Assembly: GCA_002256995.1 (NCBI GenBank)
Contig: NCGX01000003.1
Location: 62,001 to 126,000 of the forward strand
Length of the DNA: 64,000 nt
Direction of reading: 5' to 3'
From: Hydrogenophilales bacterium 16-64-40
Lineage (GTDB): Bacteria > Pseudomonadota > Gammaproteobacteria > Burkholderiales > Thiobacillaceae
Position 1 is the first letter of the stretch; each line of letters opens with the position of its first letter. Below the pieces are notes generated by a model. It ran no database searches and was not told where the DNA came from. It saw only the letters and a list, made by a program, of their open reading frames with translations. The translations under genes and the position numbers were made by a program. Below are positions 37,251-45,744 of this stretch, in pieces.

Positions 37251-38050
37251 GAAAGTGCGTCTCGCAAACGGACAAAACGCAGTCCGGCGGCGGCGGCCGC
37301 TTCCAGCACCGCAGGCAGCACGTCGAGAATAACCGGCGTGCCCCCCGGTGTCCGGGCAGCATTGCCGTCGTGCAGCAGCAAAATGGCGCCGCCCCGCAGC
37401 TCATGCAGCAGCGCATGCTTGACCCTCGCGGCGTCGCCGATGCGGGTGTCGAACCCCCGCGCCGACCAGCTGGCGAGCGTCAAGCCGAGTCGCGCCAGCA
37501 CGGGATCGAGAAAGGGATTGCGCAAGCCGGCAGGGGCACGAAAGAACACCGGGCGCTGGCCGGTAATCAGGCCGAGGGTGCCTTGTGCGGCCTCCAGTTC
37601 GCGCAGGAAACCGCGCGGGCCCTGCAGGGCAAAATGATGGCGGTGATGCTGGCTGTGGTTTTCCACGGCATGGCCACGGCGGACAATTTCCCGGCAGACA
37701 TCCGGGTAGCGTGCCGCTGTTTCGCCGACACAGAAAAAGGTGGCGCGTGCGGCATGGCGATCCAGAATGTCCAGCACCTGCGGGGTGACGAGAGGGTCGG
37801 GGCCGTCGTCGATGGTGAGGGCGATTTCATTCCTGGCCGCTGCGGCGGCGGGCAGCCGCGTCCAGTTCGGCCCCAGCCAGTTGCTGCGCGGCCACAAGCC
37901 GACCGCGGTCAGCAGCAGGTGGTTGATGACCACGGCGCCCAGCGCCCAGCGCCATTGCGCGGGTTCGGCGATCACGGCCACCAAGGCCAGCCCATGCAGC
38001 GCGACGGATGCGCGGATCAGCAGGCTGGGATGCCAGGCGGGGTCACGCAT
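37247..38050 (-). CDS. Polysaccharide deacetylase family protein
   Basis: NodB-domain protein, 267 residues from ATG 38050, which overlaps the exporter stop; ATG 38065 is an alternative start. Two hydrophobic N-terminal helices precede the catalytic domain with TIDDGPDPLVTP (Asp pair) and RGHAVENHSQHH (metal His pair), and it ends ILLLHDG. Substrates are N- or O-acetylated sugars. A deacetylase next to a glycosyltransferase and PAP2 protein suggests processing of a sugar-lipid carrier, but no substrate is known. Confidence 0.85.
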   Translation of the reverse strand: MRDPAWHPSLLIRASVALHGLALVAVIAEPAQWRWALGAVVINHLLLTAVGLWPRSNWLGPNWTRLPAAAAARNEIALTIDDGPDPLVTPQVLDILDRHAARATFFCVGETAARYPDVCREIVRRGHAVENHSQHHRHHFALQGPRGFLRELEAAQGTLGLITGQRPVFFRAPAGLRNPFLDPVLARLGLTLASWSARGFDTRIGDAARVKHALLHELRGGAILLLHDGNAARTPGGTPVILDVLPAVLEAAAAAGLRFVRLRDALS

Positions 38051-40409
38051 GACTGGATCCCGCATCGGCTTGGCGGGCAAAAACCGCCGCATAGAACAAG
38101 GCCAGGATGACACCCGGGGCGACGGTCACGCCCAGCGCCTGCAGGATGGAGACGTCGGAAAACGCGAGCAGGCCAAAACCCGCGACGGTGGTGAGGCTGG
38201 CAAACAGCATCGAGGCCAGCGTGCGCGGCAGGATCGGCGTGCGCGGATCGGGCCGATCAAAAAACAGGGCGTAATTGGAGCCCACTGCGGCCACCAGCAG
38301 CAAGCCCACCAGATGCAGAATGATCATTTGCTGGCCAAACAGGCTCAATCCCGCCGTGACGGTGACGACCGCAGCGGCCAGCGGCGCGATGATGCGCAGC
38401 ACGCGCATGGGCGAGCGAAAAACCACGAGCAGCAACGCGACAATGGCGACCAGCCCGCCGAGCGACAGCGCAATGGCTTCGCGCAGGTAGCCGGAATACA
38501 GGCGATCCGACTCGGCCTTCATGTCGACGAACAGCACATCGGGGATTGCGCTCAAAGCAGCGCGGATAGGCTCGGCATCGATGCTGCCCCCCTCGGGCGC
38601 GGTCAGCGGCAACAAGGCACGCCATTGCCCGTGTTGCTGGATGAGCAGGGCATCGACCGCCATCGCCATCGAGGTCTGCTGCAGGTCGCTTGCCTGCAGC
38701 AAACGCTGGCTGCGCGCGACGGCGGCGTCGGCCAGAAACGGCGTAAACAGTTGCGCACGCACCGGCAGGCCCTGGACGGCTTGCGCCAGGTGTGTTTCCA
38801 GCACGGGTCGAGGAGGCAGACTGGCCTGGCGTGCGCGTTGCGTGGCCAGGCTGGGAAGGTAATGGCTCGGGCTTTCAAATCCGGCCAGTTCGCCTTGCTC
38901 GACGAGTGTCTGCAGCAACGTGGAAACCCGCTCGGCGGCGCGCAAGACGGATTCCTGATTGGCACCGGATACGACGACCAGGTAGCGCACATCCGGCGCC
39001 CCCATGTCGGCACGCAAGCGGGTATCGAGTTCCACATCCGCTTGCGACACCGGGCTGAGTGACGCGATTGTGTCATCCCACAAACTGGCGCGGTTGTTGA
39101 CCACGATGGCGCAGGCCGCCAGCACCACGATCGCTGCAGGCCAGCGCAGGGCTGCCGCGCCCTGGACCACGCGGGACAGGGTGAGCCCGACGGCCGATAA
39201 ATCATGGATGCGGAAGTTGGCGGGCAACAATGAAGGCAGGACGAAGCGCGTCACCGTTGCGGCCGCGATCAGCCCGGCAATCGCATACAAGCCGAGTTGC
39301 GCCAGGCCGGGAAAGCCGGACAGCAGCAGCGAGGCAAAACCGGCTATCGACGTCAGCACACCGAGGCGGATAGTGGGCCAGAAGCGCTTGATCCAGTTTT
39401 GATGATCCGCCCGGTTCTGTTCCGATTGCACAAACAGGTAGATCGAATAATCCACGGCCTCGCCGATCAGGGCGGTGCCGAATCCCAGGGTGATGCCGTG
39501 CACCGCGCCAAAGCCCAGGCTGACCGCCGCAATGCCGGCCAGCGCACCGCTGACAACGGGCAGCAAGCCCAACGCCAGGGCGCTGAAGGAACGGTAAACG
39601 AGCAGGAGCAGCGTGGCGATGAGGGCAAGGCTGATGATGGAGAGCCGGGTGACTTGGCGCTTGATGGTGTCGCGCGACGTCACCGAAAACACACCGGGGC
39701 CGGTCATCACCAGTTGGGCGGAGGCGGTCGCGCCGGGGGTTTGGTCCAACGCCTGGTCGAATGCCTGCCGGATGGCGGCCATGGCGAACTGCTGGGCATC
39801 GGTATCGCCCCCCGCTGCATGCGTTTGCATCAGCAGCAAGGCGCGCGTGCCATCGCGCGATGCCCATGCCCCCTCCACCAGTTTCGGCTGGGTGCCGCTG
39901 TCGAGCTGCTCGAGCAACTGCAGCATTTCCCCGGTCGGGTCGCGCGGCAGCAGGGATTTGACCAGCAGTCCGGCGGGCGAGGCCAGCAGGTCGATGCTGT
40001 CGCTCAGGGCGGCATGGAGGCCATCTGCGCTAAAGCGCCCAGGCGTCACGGCCGGGCTCAACAGGTAACGATTGTCGAACAGGAGAGCACGGTCGCGCTC
40101 GCTGTTGACCGGCTCGCCATTATTGACGCTGACAAATGTTGGGTCGGCGCGCAGACGCTGGGCGACTTGCCTGGAAAGCCGGGCGCGGGTGGGGGCGTCG
40201 GCGCCTTCGATGCCCACCAGAATCAGGCGCGAGGCGAGGCCGTCCTGGAGTTGATCCATGAGCAGCTGCTGCTCGGGCGTGGGGCTGCGCGGCAAGAAAG
40301 CCGACAAGTCGGTGGTGAAATGGGTGCGGCTGATGACGACGACACAAGCCAACAAAAAAATCAGCCAAAGCATGATGGCAGCGAGGCCGCGGCGGCGCGG
40401 GTGGATCAT
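38043..40409 (-). CDS. MMPL/RND-type exporter (COG4258-like)
   Basis: 788-residue membrane protein with duplicated MMPL halves, each with one helix, a large periplasmic loop (about 45-250 and 440-610) and a helical bundle (for example HGITLGFGTALIGEAVDYSIYLF). Aryl-polyene and xanthomonadin clusters carry such an exporter with a LolA-like partner, which is encoded immediately upstream. Probable role is moving the polyene or its lipid conjugate toward the outer membrane. Confidence 0.9.
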   Translation of the reverse strand: MIHPRRRGLAAIMLWLIFLLACVVVISRTHFTTDLSAFLPRSPTPEQQLLMDQLQDGLASRLILVGIEGADAPTRARLSRQVAQRLRADPTFVSVNNGEPVNSERDRALLFDNRYLLSPAVTPGRFSADGLHAALSDSIDLLASPAGLLVKSLLPRDPTGEMLQLLEQLDSGTQPKLVEGAWASRDGTRALLLMQTHAAGGDTDAQQFAMAAIRQAFDQALDQTPGATASAQLVMTGPGVFSVTSRDTIKRQVTRLSIISLALIATLLLLVYRSFSALALGLLPVVSGALAGIAAVSLGFGAVHGITLGFGTALIGEAVDYSIYLFVQSEQNRADHQNWIKRFWPTIRLGVLTSIAGFASLLLSGFPGLAQLGLYAIAGLIAAATVTRFVLPSLLPANFRIHDLSAVGLTLSRVVQGAAALRWPAAIVVLAACAIVVNNRASLWDDTIASLSPVSQADVELDTRLRADMGAPDVRYLVVVSGANQESVLRAAERVSTLLQTLVEQGELAGFESPSHYLPSLATQRARQASLPPRPVLETHLAQAVQGLPVRAQLFTPFLADAAVARSQRLLQASDLQQTSMAMAVDALLIQQHGQWRALLPLTAPEGGSIDAEPIRAALSAIPDVLFVDMKAESDRLYSGYLREAIALSLGGLVAIVALLLVVFRSPMRVLRIIAPLAAAVVTVTAGLSLFGQQMIILHLVGLLLVAAVGSNYALFFDRPDPRTPILPRTLASMLFASLTTVAGFGLLAFSDVSILQALGVTVAPGVILALFYAAVFARQADAGSSHA

Positions 40410-41002
40410 TAAGGCGTCGCCTGCTGTTCGATGGTCATCAGCGAGCGGTCGCCGTCAGCCTGGAGAATCTCGACGCTGCGTACCACATTCCGGCCCCCCT
40501 CCATCCGGATGCGGGCGATGACGGCACTGACCTTGGGGTCGAGCGGGGTGAGCACCAGGGTCCAGCGTTCCTGGCCGCCGTCCAGGGCCAGATGGTAGAC
40601 CTGCTCCAGGGCCTGGAGGTCGCCGGCCAGTGTGGCGCGAATGCTCTCGATCATGCCGGCCACCTCCGGGTAGTCCTTCAGCTGCAGCACGTGTTTGCGG
40701 CGGCCGCGTTCGAGGGTGAGGGTGCCGCCGTCAAGCACCATGGTCTCGGGCTTCGGTTTCAGGGTGCGCTTTTCCAGGCGGGCCGGCGCGATAAACAGCA
40801 ATTCGCCGGAAGACTCGATCGGCTGCTCGAGAATGGAAATGGTTTTTGTCTCGGTGAAGGTGGCCGCGCCTTGCGGGTGCTTCGCCAGCCCGGCCATGAG
40901 CTGGGCGATGCTCAGCGGTACGGCCTGAGCGAGGGGGCTGAACAGCAGCGCCAGCCAGACCAGGGCACATCGTCGAAAGTGGGGTCGCGTGAGTCGGGTC
41001 AT
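40409..41002 (-). CDS. LolA-like outer-membrane carrier protein of polyene cluster
   Basis: 197 residues with a signal peptide (LVWLALLFSPLAQA, then VPLSIAQL). The LolA-type fold is suggested by ATFTETKTISILEQPIESSGELLF and by alternating strands, with HVLQLKDYPEVAGMIESIRA in the middle. It would chaperone a hydrophobic molecule across the periplasm, supplied by the MMPL exporter whose start overlaps its stop. ATG 41002 is preferred over the upstream in-frame ATG at 41086, since it fits the signal peptide and follows the previous stop. Confidence 0.85.
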   Translation of the reverse strand: MTRLTRPHFRRCALVWLALLFSPLAQAVPLSIAQLMAGLAKHPQGAATFTETKTISILEQPIESSGELLFIAPARLEKRTLKPKPETMVLDGGTLTLERGRRKHVLQLKDYPEVAGMIESIRATLAGDLQALEQVYHLALDGGQERWTLVLTPLDPKVSAVIARIRMEGGRNVVRSVEILQADGDRSLMTIEQQATP

Positions 41003-41004
41003 GT

Positions 41005-41928
41005 TTAGGCGACATCCTTGGGGCGCCAGAAATCGAAGAAGTTGAACCAGTTGTAGGGGGCGGCGCGGCACTGGCGTTCCAGACAAGCCGCGTAGGCGGT
41101 CACGGCGGAACGGACGGCGGCATCGCGGTCGCTCCGTTCGAGCTCGCTGAAATCGGCCAGCCGCTCGAAGTGGATGGCATAGCGATTGCTGCCCAGGTAG
41201 AGGCCGCTCATGAACAGCACCGGTCGCCTCAGCATGGCGGCCAGGCGCATGGGCCCGACCGGAAACTCGGCGTCCGCTCCCAGGAAGGGGACGCGCAGGG
41301 TCGGATCGCCGCCGAGGGTGCGGTCGCTCAGCACACCGAGCACCATGCCCTGGTCAAGGCAGCCCTGCACCCGCAGCATCGAATCGAGCTGCCCCAAGGG
41401 GATGATGTCCTGCACCGCCGCCGGGTTGATGGCGGCCAGCGCGGCATTGAGCTTGCGGGCGTTTTCCTCATACATGACCATGACCACCCTGAGACCCGGC
41501 TGGCGGCGGCCGATGGCGCGCACCACCTCGAAGCTGCCCATGTGCGCGCCCAACAGGATGGCGCCGCGCCCGATGGCCAGCACCTCCTGGACGACATCCT
41601 CGCCATGCACCTCCACCTGAAACAGATCGAAACGCCCATTGAGCAGAAAGAGCCGGTCGTGGATGGTTGAGGCAAAGCTGTGGAAGTGCCGGAACACGTC
41701 GGCAAATGAGGGTTCCCGATCCAGCGCCCGGCGCAGATAGGCACGCGAGGCGGCCTTGGCTGCGGGCGCGAAAAGCAAAAAATAAAGGCTGATGCCGGCC
41801 AGGACAAAACGGGCGGGGGTACGACCCAGGCGAAGGGAGATCCAGGTCATCACGCGCAGCATGGTCCGATTGCTGCGCTCGGGGCGCCGGATCCACTCCG
41901 CTTGCTGCGAGATTTCCGGTGTGGTCAT
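41005..41928 (-). CDS. LpxL/HtrB-like acyltransferase (COG4261-like)
   Basis: 307 residues with the lysophospholipid/lipid A acyltransferase pattern: an N-terminal membrane segment (RFVLAGISLYFLLFAPAA), LLGAHMGSFEVV (HxxxxxE catalytic motif) and FLGADAEFPVGPMRLAAML. Family members move acyl chains from ACP to lipid A-type acceptors. In this cluster it may transfer the completed polyene to a lipid. It overlaps the dehydratase start by four bases. Confidence 0.88.
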   Translation of the reverse strand: MTTPEISQQAEWIRRPERSNRTMLRVMTWISLRLGRTPARFVLAGISLYFLLFAPAAKAASRAYLRRALDREPSFADVFRHFHSFASTIHDRLFLLNGRFDLFQVEVHGEDVVQEVLAIGRGAILLGAHMGSFEVVRAIGRRQPGLRVVMVMYEENARKLNAALAAINPAAVQDIIPLGQLDSMLRVQGCLDQGMVLGVLSDRTLGGDPTLRVPFLGADAEFPVGPMRLAAMLRRPVLFMSGLYLGSNRYAIHFERLADFSELERSDRDAAVRSAVTAYAACLERQCRAAPYNWFNFFDFWRPKDVA

Positions 41929-42254
41929 GCCGGGGCCGCTGGCGAAAAAACAACGCTGCCGCTGGCCACGCCGCGCTCGTTGCCATGGCTGTCCCTACAG
42001 CGGATCTCAAAGCGGAAGCCGCCGGCCGGCGATTCGGGGGCGTGCAGGGTGAGGGACTCACCGGGCTGGACCGGACTGTGGAACTTCACCGACTTGAGTT
42101 GCCAACCCCCATCCTGCCCGCCCAATTGCGCCGCTAGCGCATGCAGCGCCTCATCCAGCAGTACGACGCCGGGAAGGATGGGCTGACCGGGAAAGTGTCC
42201 GGCATAGGCGCGATGGTCGGCGGCGACGGGCAGCGGAATGACATGATCGCTCAT
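41925..42254 (-). CDS. Small hotdog dehydratase (ApeI-like)
   Basis: 109 residues. Family segments are YAGHFPGQPILPGVVLLDEA (active-site His and Gly-rich turn of FabZ/FabA-type dehydratases) and VKFHSPVQPGESLTL. It probably forms a dehydratase pair with 34019-34483. ATG 42254 overlaps the ligase stop by four bases. Confidence 0.86.
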   Translation of the reverse strand: MSDHVIPLPVAADHRAYAGHFPGQPILPGVVLLDEALHALAAQLGGQDGGWQLKSVKFHSPVQPGESLTLHAPESPAGGFRFEIRCRDSHGNERGVASGSVVFSPAAPA

Positions 42255-43615
42255 GCCGGCATCCTGGCTTGGGCCTGCAGGATGGCCAGCAGGTCCTGGG
42301 TGATCTGGCCGGGGAGCTTGCCGGTGGCATTGCGCGGCAGGGCCTCGACGAACAGCAGCGGGCGCGGCAGAAAAACGGGGTCGATGCGCTCGCGCAAGGC
42401 CTGGATCAGCTCAGCCGGAGTGAGGCCGGGGGCGACCACCAGGGCGGTGAGGCGGCCGATGCGATCCGCGCTGTCCTCGCGGGGCAGCACGAAGACGCCG
42501 TCCTGCACCCCCGGGATGGCGTTCAGCTGGTGGTTGAGGCAGGCCAGCGAGGTGCGCTTGCCTGCGATGTTGACCAGGTCGGCATGCCGACCATGCAGCA
42601 GGAAGGTGGTGGACAGCGGGCCGTCGCCGGTGAGTTCGATGACATCGGAAAGACCGGTCGGGCTGTCGATGTGGCCGCCCTCGGCCCACAACGTCGGTCC
42701 CTCGCGGCGCAGCTGGATGTCCGCCAGCGTGTGCCATTCGAGGCCGGCCGCGGTGCGCCGCGAGGCGAGTTGCCCGGTCTCGGTGCAGCCGTAGATCTCG
42801 TGCAGCGGCGCGCCGAACCGGGACTCGGCCTCACGGGCCAGGTCCTGCGACAGCGGGGCGGTGGCCGAGAGAAGCTGGTCGGCCGCCGGCAGCGTGGCCT
42901 GCTCCGCGAGCAGGCCACGCAGGTGGTAAGGGGTGGTGACCAGCATGCGCGGGCGCGGCAGACTCGCCAGGGTGGCGCAGATGTCCGCCGGGTAGAAGGG
43001 CCGTCCGGCATGCAGCGCGGCGCCGCTTTGCAGCGGCATCAGGACGGTCGACTCCAGGCCGTACATGTGCTGCGGCGGAACGGTGCCGAGGATGGCATGA
43101 TCCGCGCCGATGCCCAGGCGTTGTGCTTCCGCGCGCACGTTGCGCACCAGGCTGCCCCAGCGCTTGACATGCGGCACCGGCACGCCGGTGGAGCCGGAAG
43201 TAAAGACCTGGGCGACGACCTGCGCGCAATCGATCTCGGGAATGGCCGGGTTGGCCACAACCGGCATCGATTCGGGATAGCGAAAGGTGGGCAGATCCGC
43301 GCCCGCGTCCTGATCGACGATGCAAAAAACATCCGGGGCGATGCGCTGCATCTGCCGGACCATCTCCGGCGTATGGGTGGAGGGCAGCAGACTGACCCGG
43401 CCGCTGACGACGCAGGCCGCCAGGGCAACGGTGAAATGGTAGCGGTCGCCGCACAGGTTGAGCACATGACGCCCCGGCGGCAACTGGCTGGCGACGTGCT
43501 CGACCTCGCCCAGAAACTGCCTGACGCTGACCGGCGTGTTGCCGCGCCAGGCCATGACGGCATCGTGACGGCAATGGGCGACGAGCGGCAGCGTGGCCAT
43601 GGACGGCAGGAGCAC
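42251..43615 (-). CDS. AMP-dependent ligase activating the aryl starter
   Basis: 454-residue ANL-superfamily enzyme. The phosphate loop is TSGSTGVP (139-146), with YGCTETGQLASR (adenylate motif) and C-terminal RNATGKLPGQ (catalytic lysine). Aryl-polyene ligases adenylate a hydroxybenzoate or hydroxycinnamate and load it onto ACP, matching the chorismatase product expected here. The GTG start at 43615 has a weak ribosome binding site; ATG 43600 is an alternative. Confidence 0.9.
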   Translation of the reverse strand: MLLPSMATLPLVAHCRHDAVMAWRGNTPVSVRQFLGEVEHVASQLPPGRHVLNLCGDRYHFTVALAACVVSGRVSLLPSTHTPEMVRQMQRIAPDVFCIVDQDAGADLPTFRYPESMPVVANPAIPEIDCAQVVAQVFTSGSTGVPVPHVKRWGSLVRNVRAEAQRLGIGADHAILGTVPPQHMYGLESTVLMPLQSGAALHAGRPFYPADICATLASLPRPRMLVTTPYHLRGLLAEQATLPAADQLLSATAPLSQDLAREAESRFGAPLHEIYGCTETGQLASRRTAAGLEWHTLADIQLRREGPTLWAEGGHIDSPTGLSDVIELTGDGPLSTTFLLHGRHADLVNIAGKRTSLACLNHQLNAIPGVQDGVFVLPREDSADRIGRLTALVVAPGLTPAELIQALRERIDPVFLPRPLLFVEALPRNATGKLPGQITQDLLAILQAQARMPA

Positions 43616-43618
43616 AGC

Positions 43619-44281
43619 TTAGAGGGGACCGGAAGGCGCGCCCGGTCTCTTCCAGTACGCACGCACGCCGTCCATGATGCTGTGTTTTTTCTGGTGCGGC
43701 AGCTTGCGCCGGCGAATCTGGAATTCGACGACGAACATCAGCAGGATCAGCGGAAAAGAGAGGAAGTTGGCGAAAATCGACCACACCTCGATGCCGGCAA
43801 ACAAAAACAAAGCGCTGGAAACCAGGCTGATCGCCAGAAGAAACAGCGTCCACGCCAGGGTGACCTGGCGCGAATAACGGACCTCCTCCGGCGACAGGCT
43901 GCCGTGGACCATTTCGGCAAAATGGGTGCACAAGGGTTGCCGTCCGCGCGCCAGGGTGACGCCGAACACGGCGGCCAGCATGACATAGGTGCCCGCGTGC
44001 TGGAGGAAATAGACCCAGCTAAAATTGCGCTCCAGCACGCCCCAGAACCCCCACAGCAGCCCGCCCACGACAGCACACAGCAACACCATGGCCGGCCGCA
44101 TGGGCGAACGCCAGGTCAGCCACAACAGGATGGCGAGAGAAGGCGCCAGAGAGACCGCCACTCCCAGCGACGGGAAGGTGGTGGCCGCCTTAGTTGCGCT
44201 GTAATGCGCCAGCACGGGATAGGCAATGCACGCGGCGGCGATGACGACCCAGCGGACCGCGCTTGACAGGGTCAAATTCAT
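43619..44281 (-). CDS. Inner-membrane protein of polyene cluster (COG4648-like)
   Basis: 220 residues with six or seven membrane helices (AVRWVVIAAACIAYPVLAHY and AMVLLCAVVGGLLWGFWGVL among them) and a basic C-terminal tail. It resembles an uncharacterised membrane family recurrent in aryl-polyene clusters. No catalytic motif is visible. Its ATG overlaps the ACP stop (ATGA). Confidence 0.8.
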   Translation of the reverse strand: MNLTLSSAVRWVVIAAACIAYPVLAHYSATKAATTFPSLGVAVSLAPSLAILLWLTWRSPMRPAMVLLCAVVGGLLWGFWGVLERNFSWVYFLQHAGTYVMLAAVFGVTLARGRQPLCTHFAEMVHGSLSPEEVRYSRQVTLAWTLFLLAISLVSSALFLFAGIEVWSIFANFLSFPLILLMFVVEFQIRRRKLPHQKKHSIMDGVRAYWKRPGAPSGPL

Positions 44282-44547
44282 TTTTCCCGGTTGGCCGCGA
44301 TATGCCGGGTCAGGCTGGCGAGCGAACTGAAGATGCTGACGTTGTCCGCGTTATCGGCTCGCAACTGGAATCCGAAACGCTTGGAAACAACCAGGGCCAC
44401 CTCCAGAATGTCGATGGAGTCGAGCCCGAGCCCCTCGCCGTAAAGGGAGGCGTCGGGCTGAATCTCTTCCGGGCTGACGTCGAGGTTCAGGGTGGAGACG
44501 ATGAGGCTGGCGACTTCGTCTTGCAATTCAGGGCTGGTATCGGGCAT
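44278..44547 (-). CDS. Acyl carrier protein of polyene cluster
   Basis: 89-residue ACP. The phosphopantetheine attachment serine is S44 in GLDSIDILEVALV. Helices I-III and the acidic composition are typical. It is the first gene of the minus arm and the only ACP in the cluster. It should carry both the aryl starter and the growing polyene. ATG 44547 lies about 52 bases after a TATAAT box. Confidence 0.92.
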   Translation of the reverse strand: MPDTSPELQDEVASLIVSTLNLDVSPEEIQPDASLYGEGLGLDSIDILEVALVVSKRFGFQLRADNADNVSIFSSLASLTRHIAANREK

Positions 44548-44577
44548 GGCGATTCACTTCAATAGGGGATCAGGCAA

Positions 44578-44605
44578 CCCGATGATATCGGGCGACGCCA
44601 TTATA
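44578..44605 (-). promoter_or_regulatory. Minus-arm promoter with inverted repeat
   Basis: On the minus strand TATAAT occupies 44605-44600. Just downstream, around the expected +1, is CCCGAT (44578-44583), GAT, ATCGGG (44587-44592), a perfect 6-bp inverted repeat. The -35 hexamer is poor, suggesting activation or repression through an operator. This is the only clear promoter upstream of the fourteen-gene minus arm. Confidence 0.45.
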
Positions 44606-44923
44606 TTAGGTAAGCCGTCTACCCGACGCGTGCCTGAAGAAGTGCGGCGAGCCAGAACCGGGGGCACCGATCGCGCCACCCCCATCTTGCAAACTGCGGC
44701 AGGTGTACCCCACACGCAACAGCGCCGCTTCCATTTTGGAACCGGGCCAGTCGCAGGCCCGGGCACGGAGAACGCATAGGACGACGGCGGCAAAGCCGGC
44801 ACCGCCATGAATTCATTGGTGTTTTTTATTTTATCCTCCCAGCAGGGACAGTGCGACAAACCCTGGCAGCCTATCGCCCCCCCCCTTTTCCCGATGCCGA
44901 ACGGAGCGGAAACAGGATTGCGC

Positions 44924-44952
44924 TGGAAAAAATCGTGCGGGCTTGCTATTAT
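44924..44952 (+). promoter_or_regulatory. Probable rpsU promoter
   Basis: TGGAAA (44924-44929) and TATTAT (44947-44952) are separated by 17 bp, with the -10 ending 49 bp before the rpsU ATG. Confidence 0.45.
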
Positions 44953-45001
44953 TCTCGTTTTTCCAGTTCACAGGAAGCTTTCCCGGAAGCCCCCTTTAAA
45001 T

Positions 45002-45214
45002 ATGCCCCACGTCAAAGTCAAAGAAAACGAGCCGTTCGATGTCGCCTTGCGCCGCTTCAAGCGTTCAATCGAAAAAGTCGGCCTCCTGACCGAACTGCGC
45101 GCCCGCACGTTCTACGAGAAGCCCACCGCCGAACGCAAGCGCAAGCTCGCCGCAGCGGTCAAGCGTCAGAGCAAGCGCCTGCGCGGCCAGCAACTCCCCC
45201 CCAAGATGTATTGA
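45002..45214 (+). CDS. rpsU: 30S ribosomal protein S21
   Basis: 70 residues, start [20 protein letters not shown] and basic C-terminus [20 protein letters not shown]. First gene of the macromolecular synthesis operon rpsU-yqeY-dnaG-rpoD. ATG at 45002. Confidence 0.97.
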   Translation: MPHVKVKENEPFDVALRRFKRSIEKVGLLTELRARTFYEKPTAERKRKLAAAVKRQSKRLRGQQLPPKMY

Positions 45215-45257
45215 TTCTGCGTCAACGCAGAATCGCCCTCTCGTAAAAAGCCCACGC

Positions 45258-45704
45258 ATGTCGCTCAAGGCTCGCTTCACTGACGACATGAAGGCGGCCA
45301 TGCGCGCCAAAGAGGCGGTACGCCTCGGCACGATTCGCCTGCTCCTGGCTGCGATCAAGCAGAAAGAAATCGACGAGCGCATCGAGTTGGACGACGCTGC
45401 AGTCAGCAGCATCGTCGAAAAACTCATCAAGCAGCGCCGCGATTCAATCAGCCAGTTTGAGGCGGCCGGCCGGGATGACCTGGTGGCAACGGAGCAGGCC
45501 GAACTGAGCATCCTGCAGGCCTATCTGCCCGAACCGTTTTCCGTTGCCGAAGTCGAAGCCGCAGTCGCGGCAGCGATCGCCGAATCCGGCGCCGCCAGCG
45601 CAAAGGACATGGGCAAGGTCATGGGCCTGCTGAAGGCTCGCCTTGCCGGCCGCGCCGACATGGGCCAGGTGTCCGCGCTGATCAAATCCCGCCTCGCAAG
45701 CTGA
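45258..45704 (+). CDS. yqeY: GatB/YqeY domain-containing protein
   Basis: 148 residues. The YqeY helical domain is seen from MSLKARFTDDMKAAMRAKEA through IEKLIKQRRDSISQFEAAGR-like sequence to the C-terminal DMGKVMGLLKARLAGRADM, which resembles the tail of GatB. Function is uncertain: a tRNA-associated or amidotransferase-related role is proposed for the family. Placement between rpsU and dnaG is conserved in many bacteria. Confidence 0.93.
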   Translation: MSLKARFTDDMKAAMRAKEAVRLGTIRLLLAAIKQKEIDERIELDDAAVSSIVEKLIKQRRDSISQFEAAGRDDLVATEQAELSILQAYLPEPFSVAEVEAAVAAAIAESGAASAKDMGKVMGLLKARLAGRADMGQVSALIKSRLAS

Positions 45705-45744
45705 CTCCCACCCGGCGCCCGCCCGGGTTTATCATGCGGCTGCC

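Larger units (their letters stand above)
44548..45001. other. Intergenic region between the pigment operon and rpsU
   Basis: 454 bp with no convincing gene. Short open frames here have poor codon usage and no homology I recognise. It holds the minus-arm promoter (44578-44605), a palindrome ATGAATTCAT (44807-44816) and the rpsU promoter (44924-44952). Confidence 0.6.

Noticed and set aside
44554-44859. 101-codon minus-strand frame before the ACP gene
   Set aside because: No ribosome binding site, odd composition, no recognisable motif, and it overlaps the promoter region of the minus arm.
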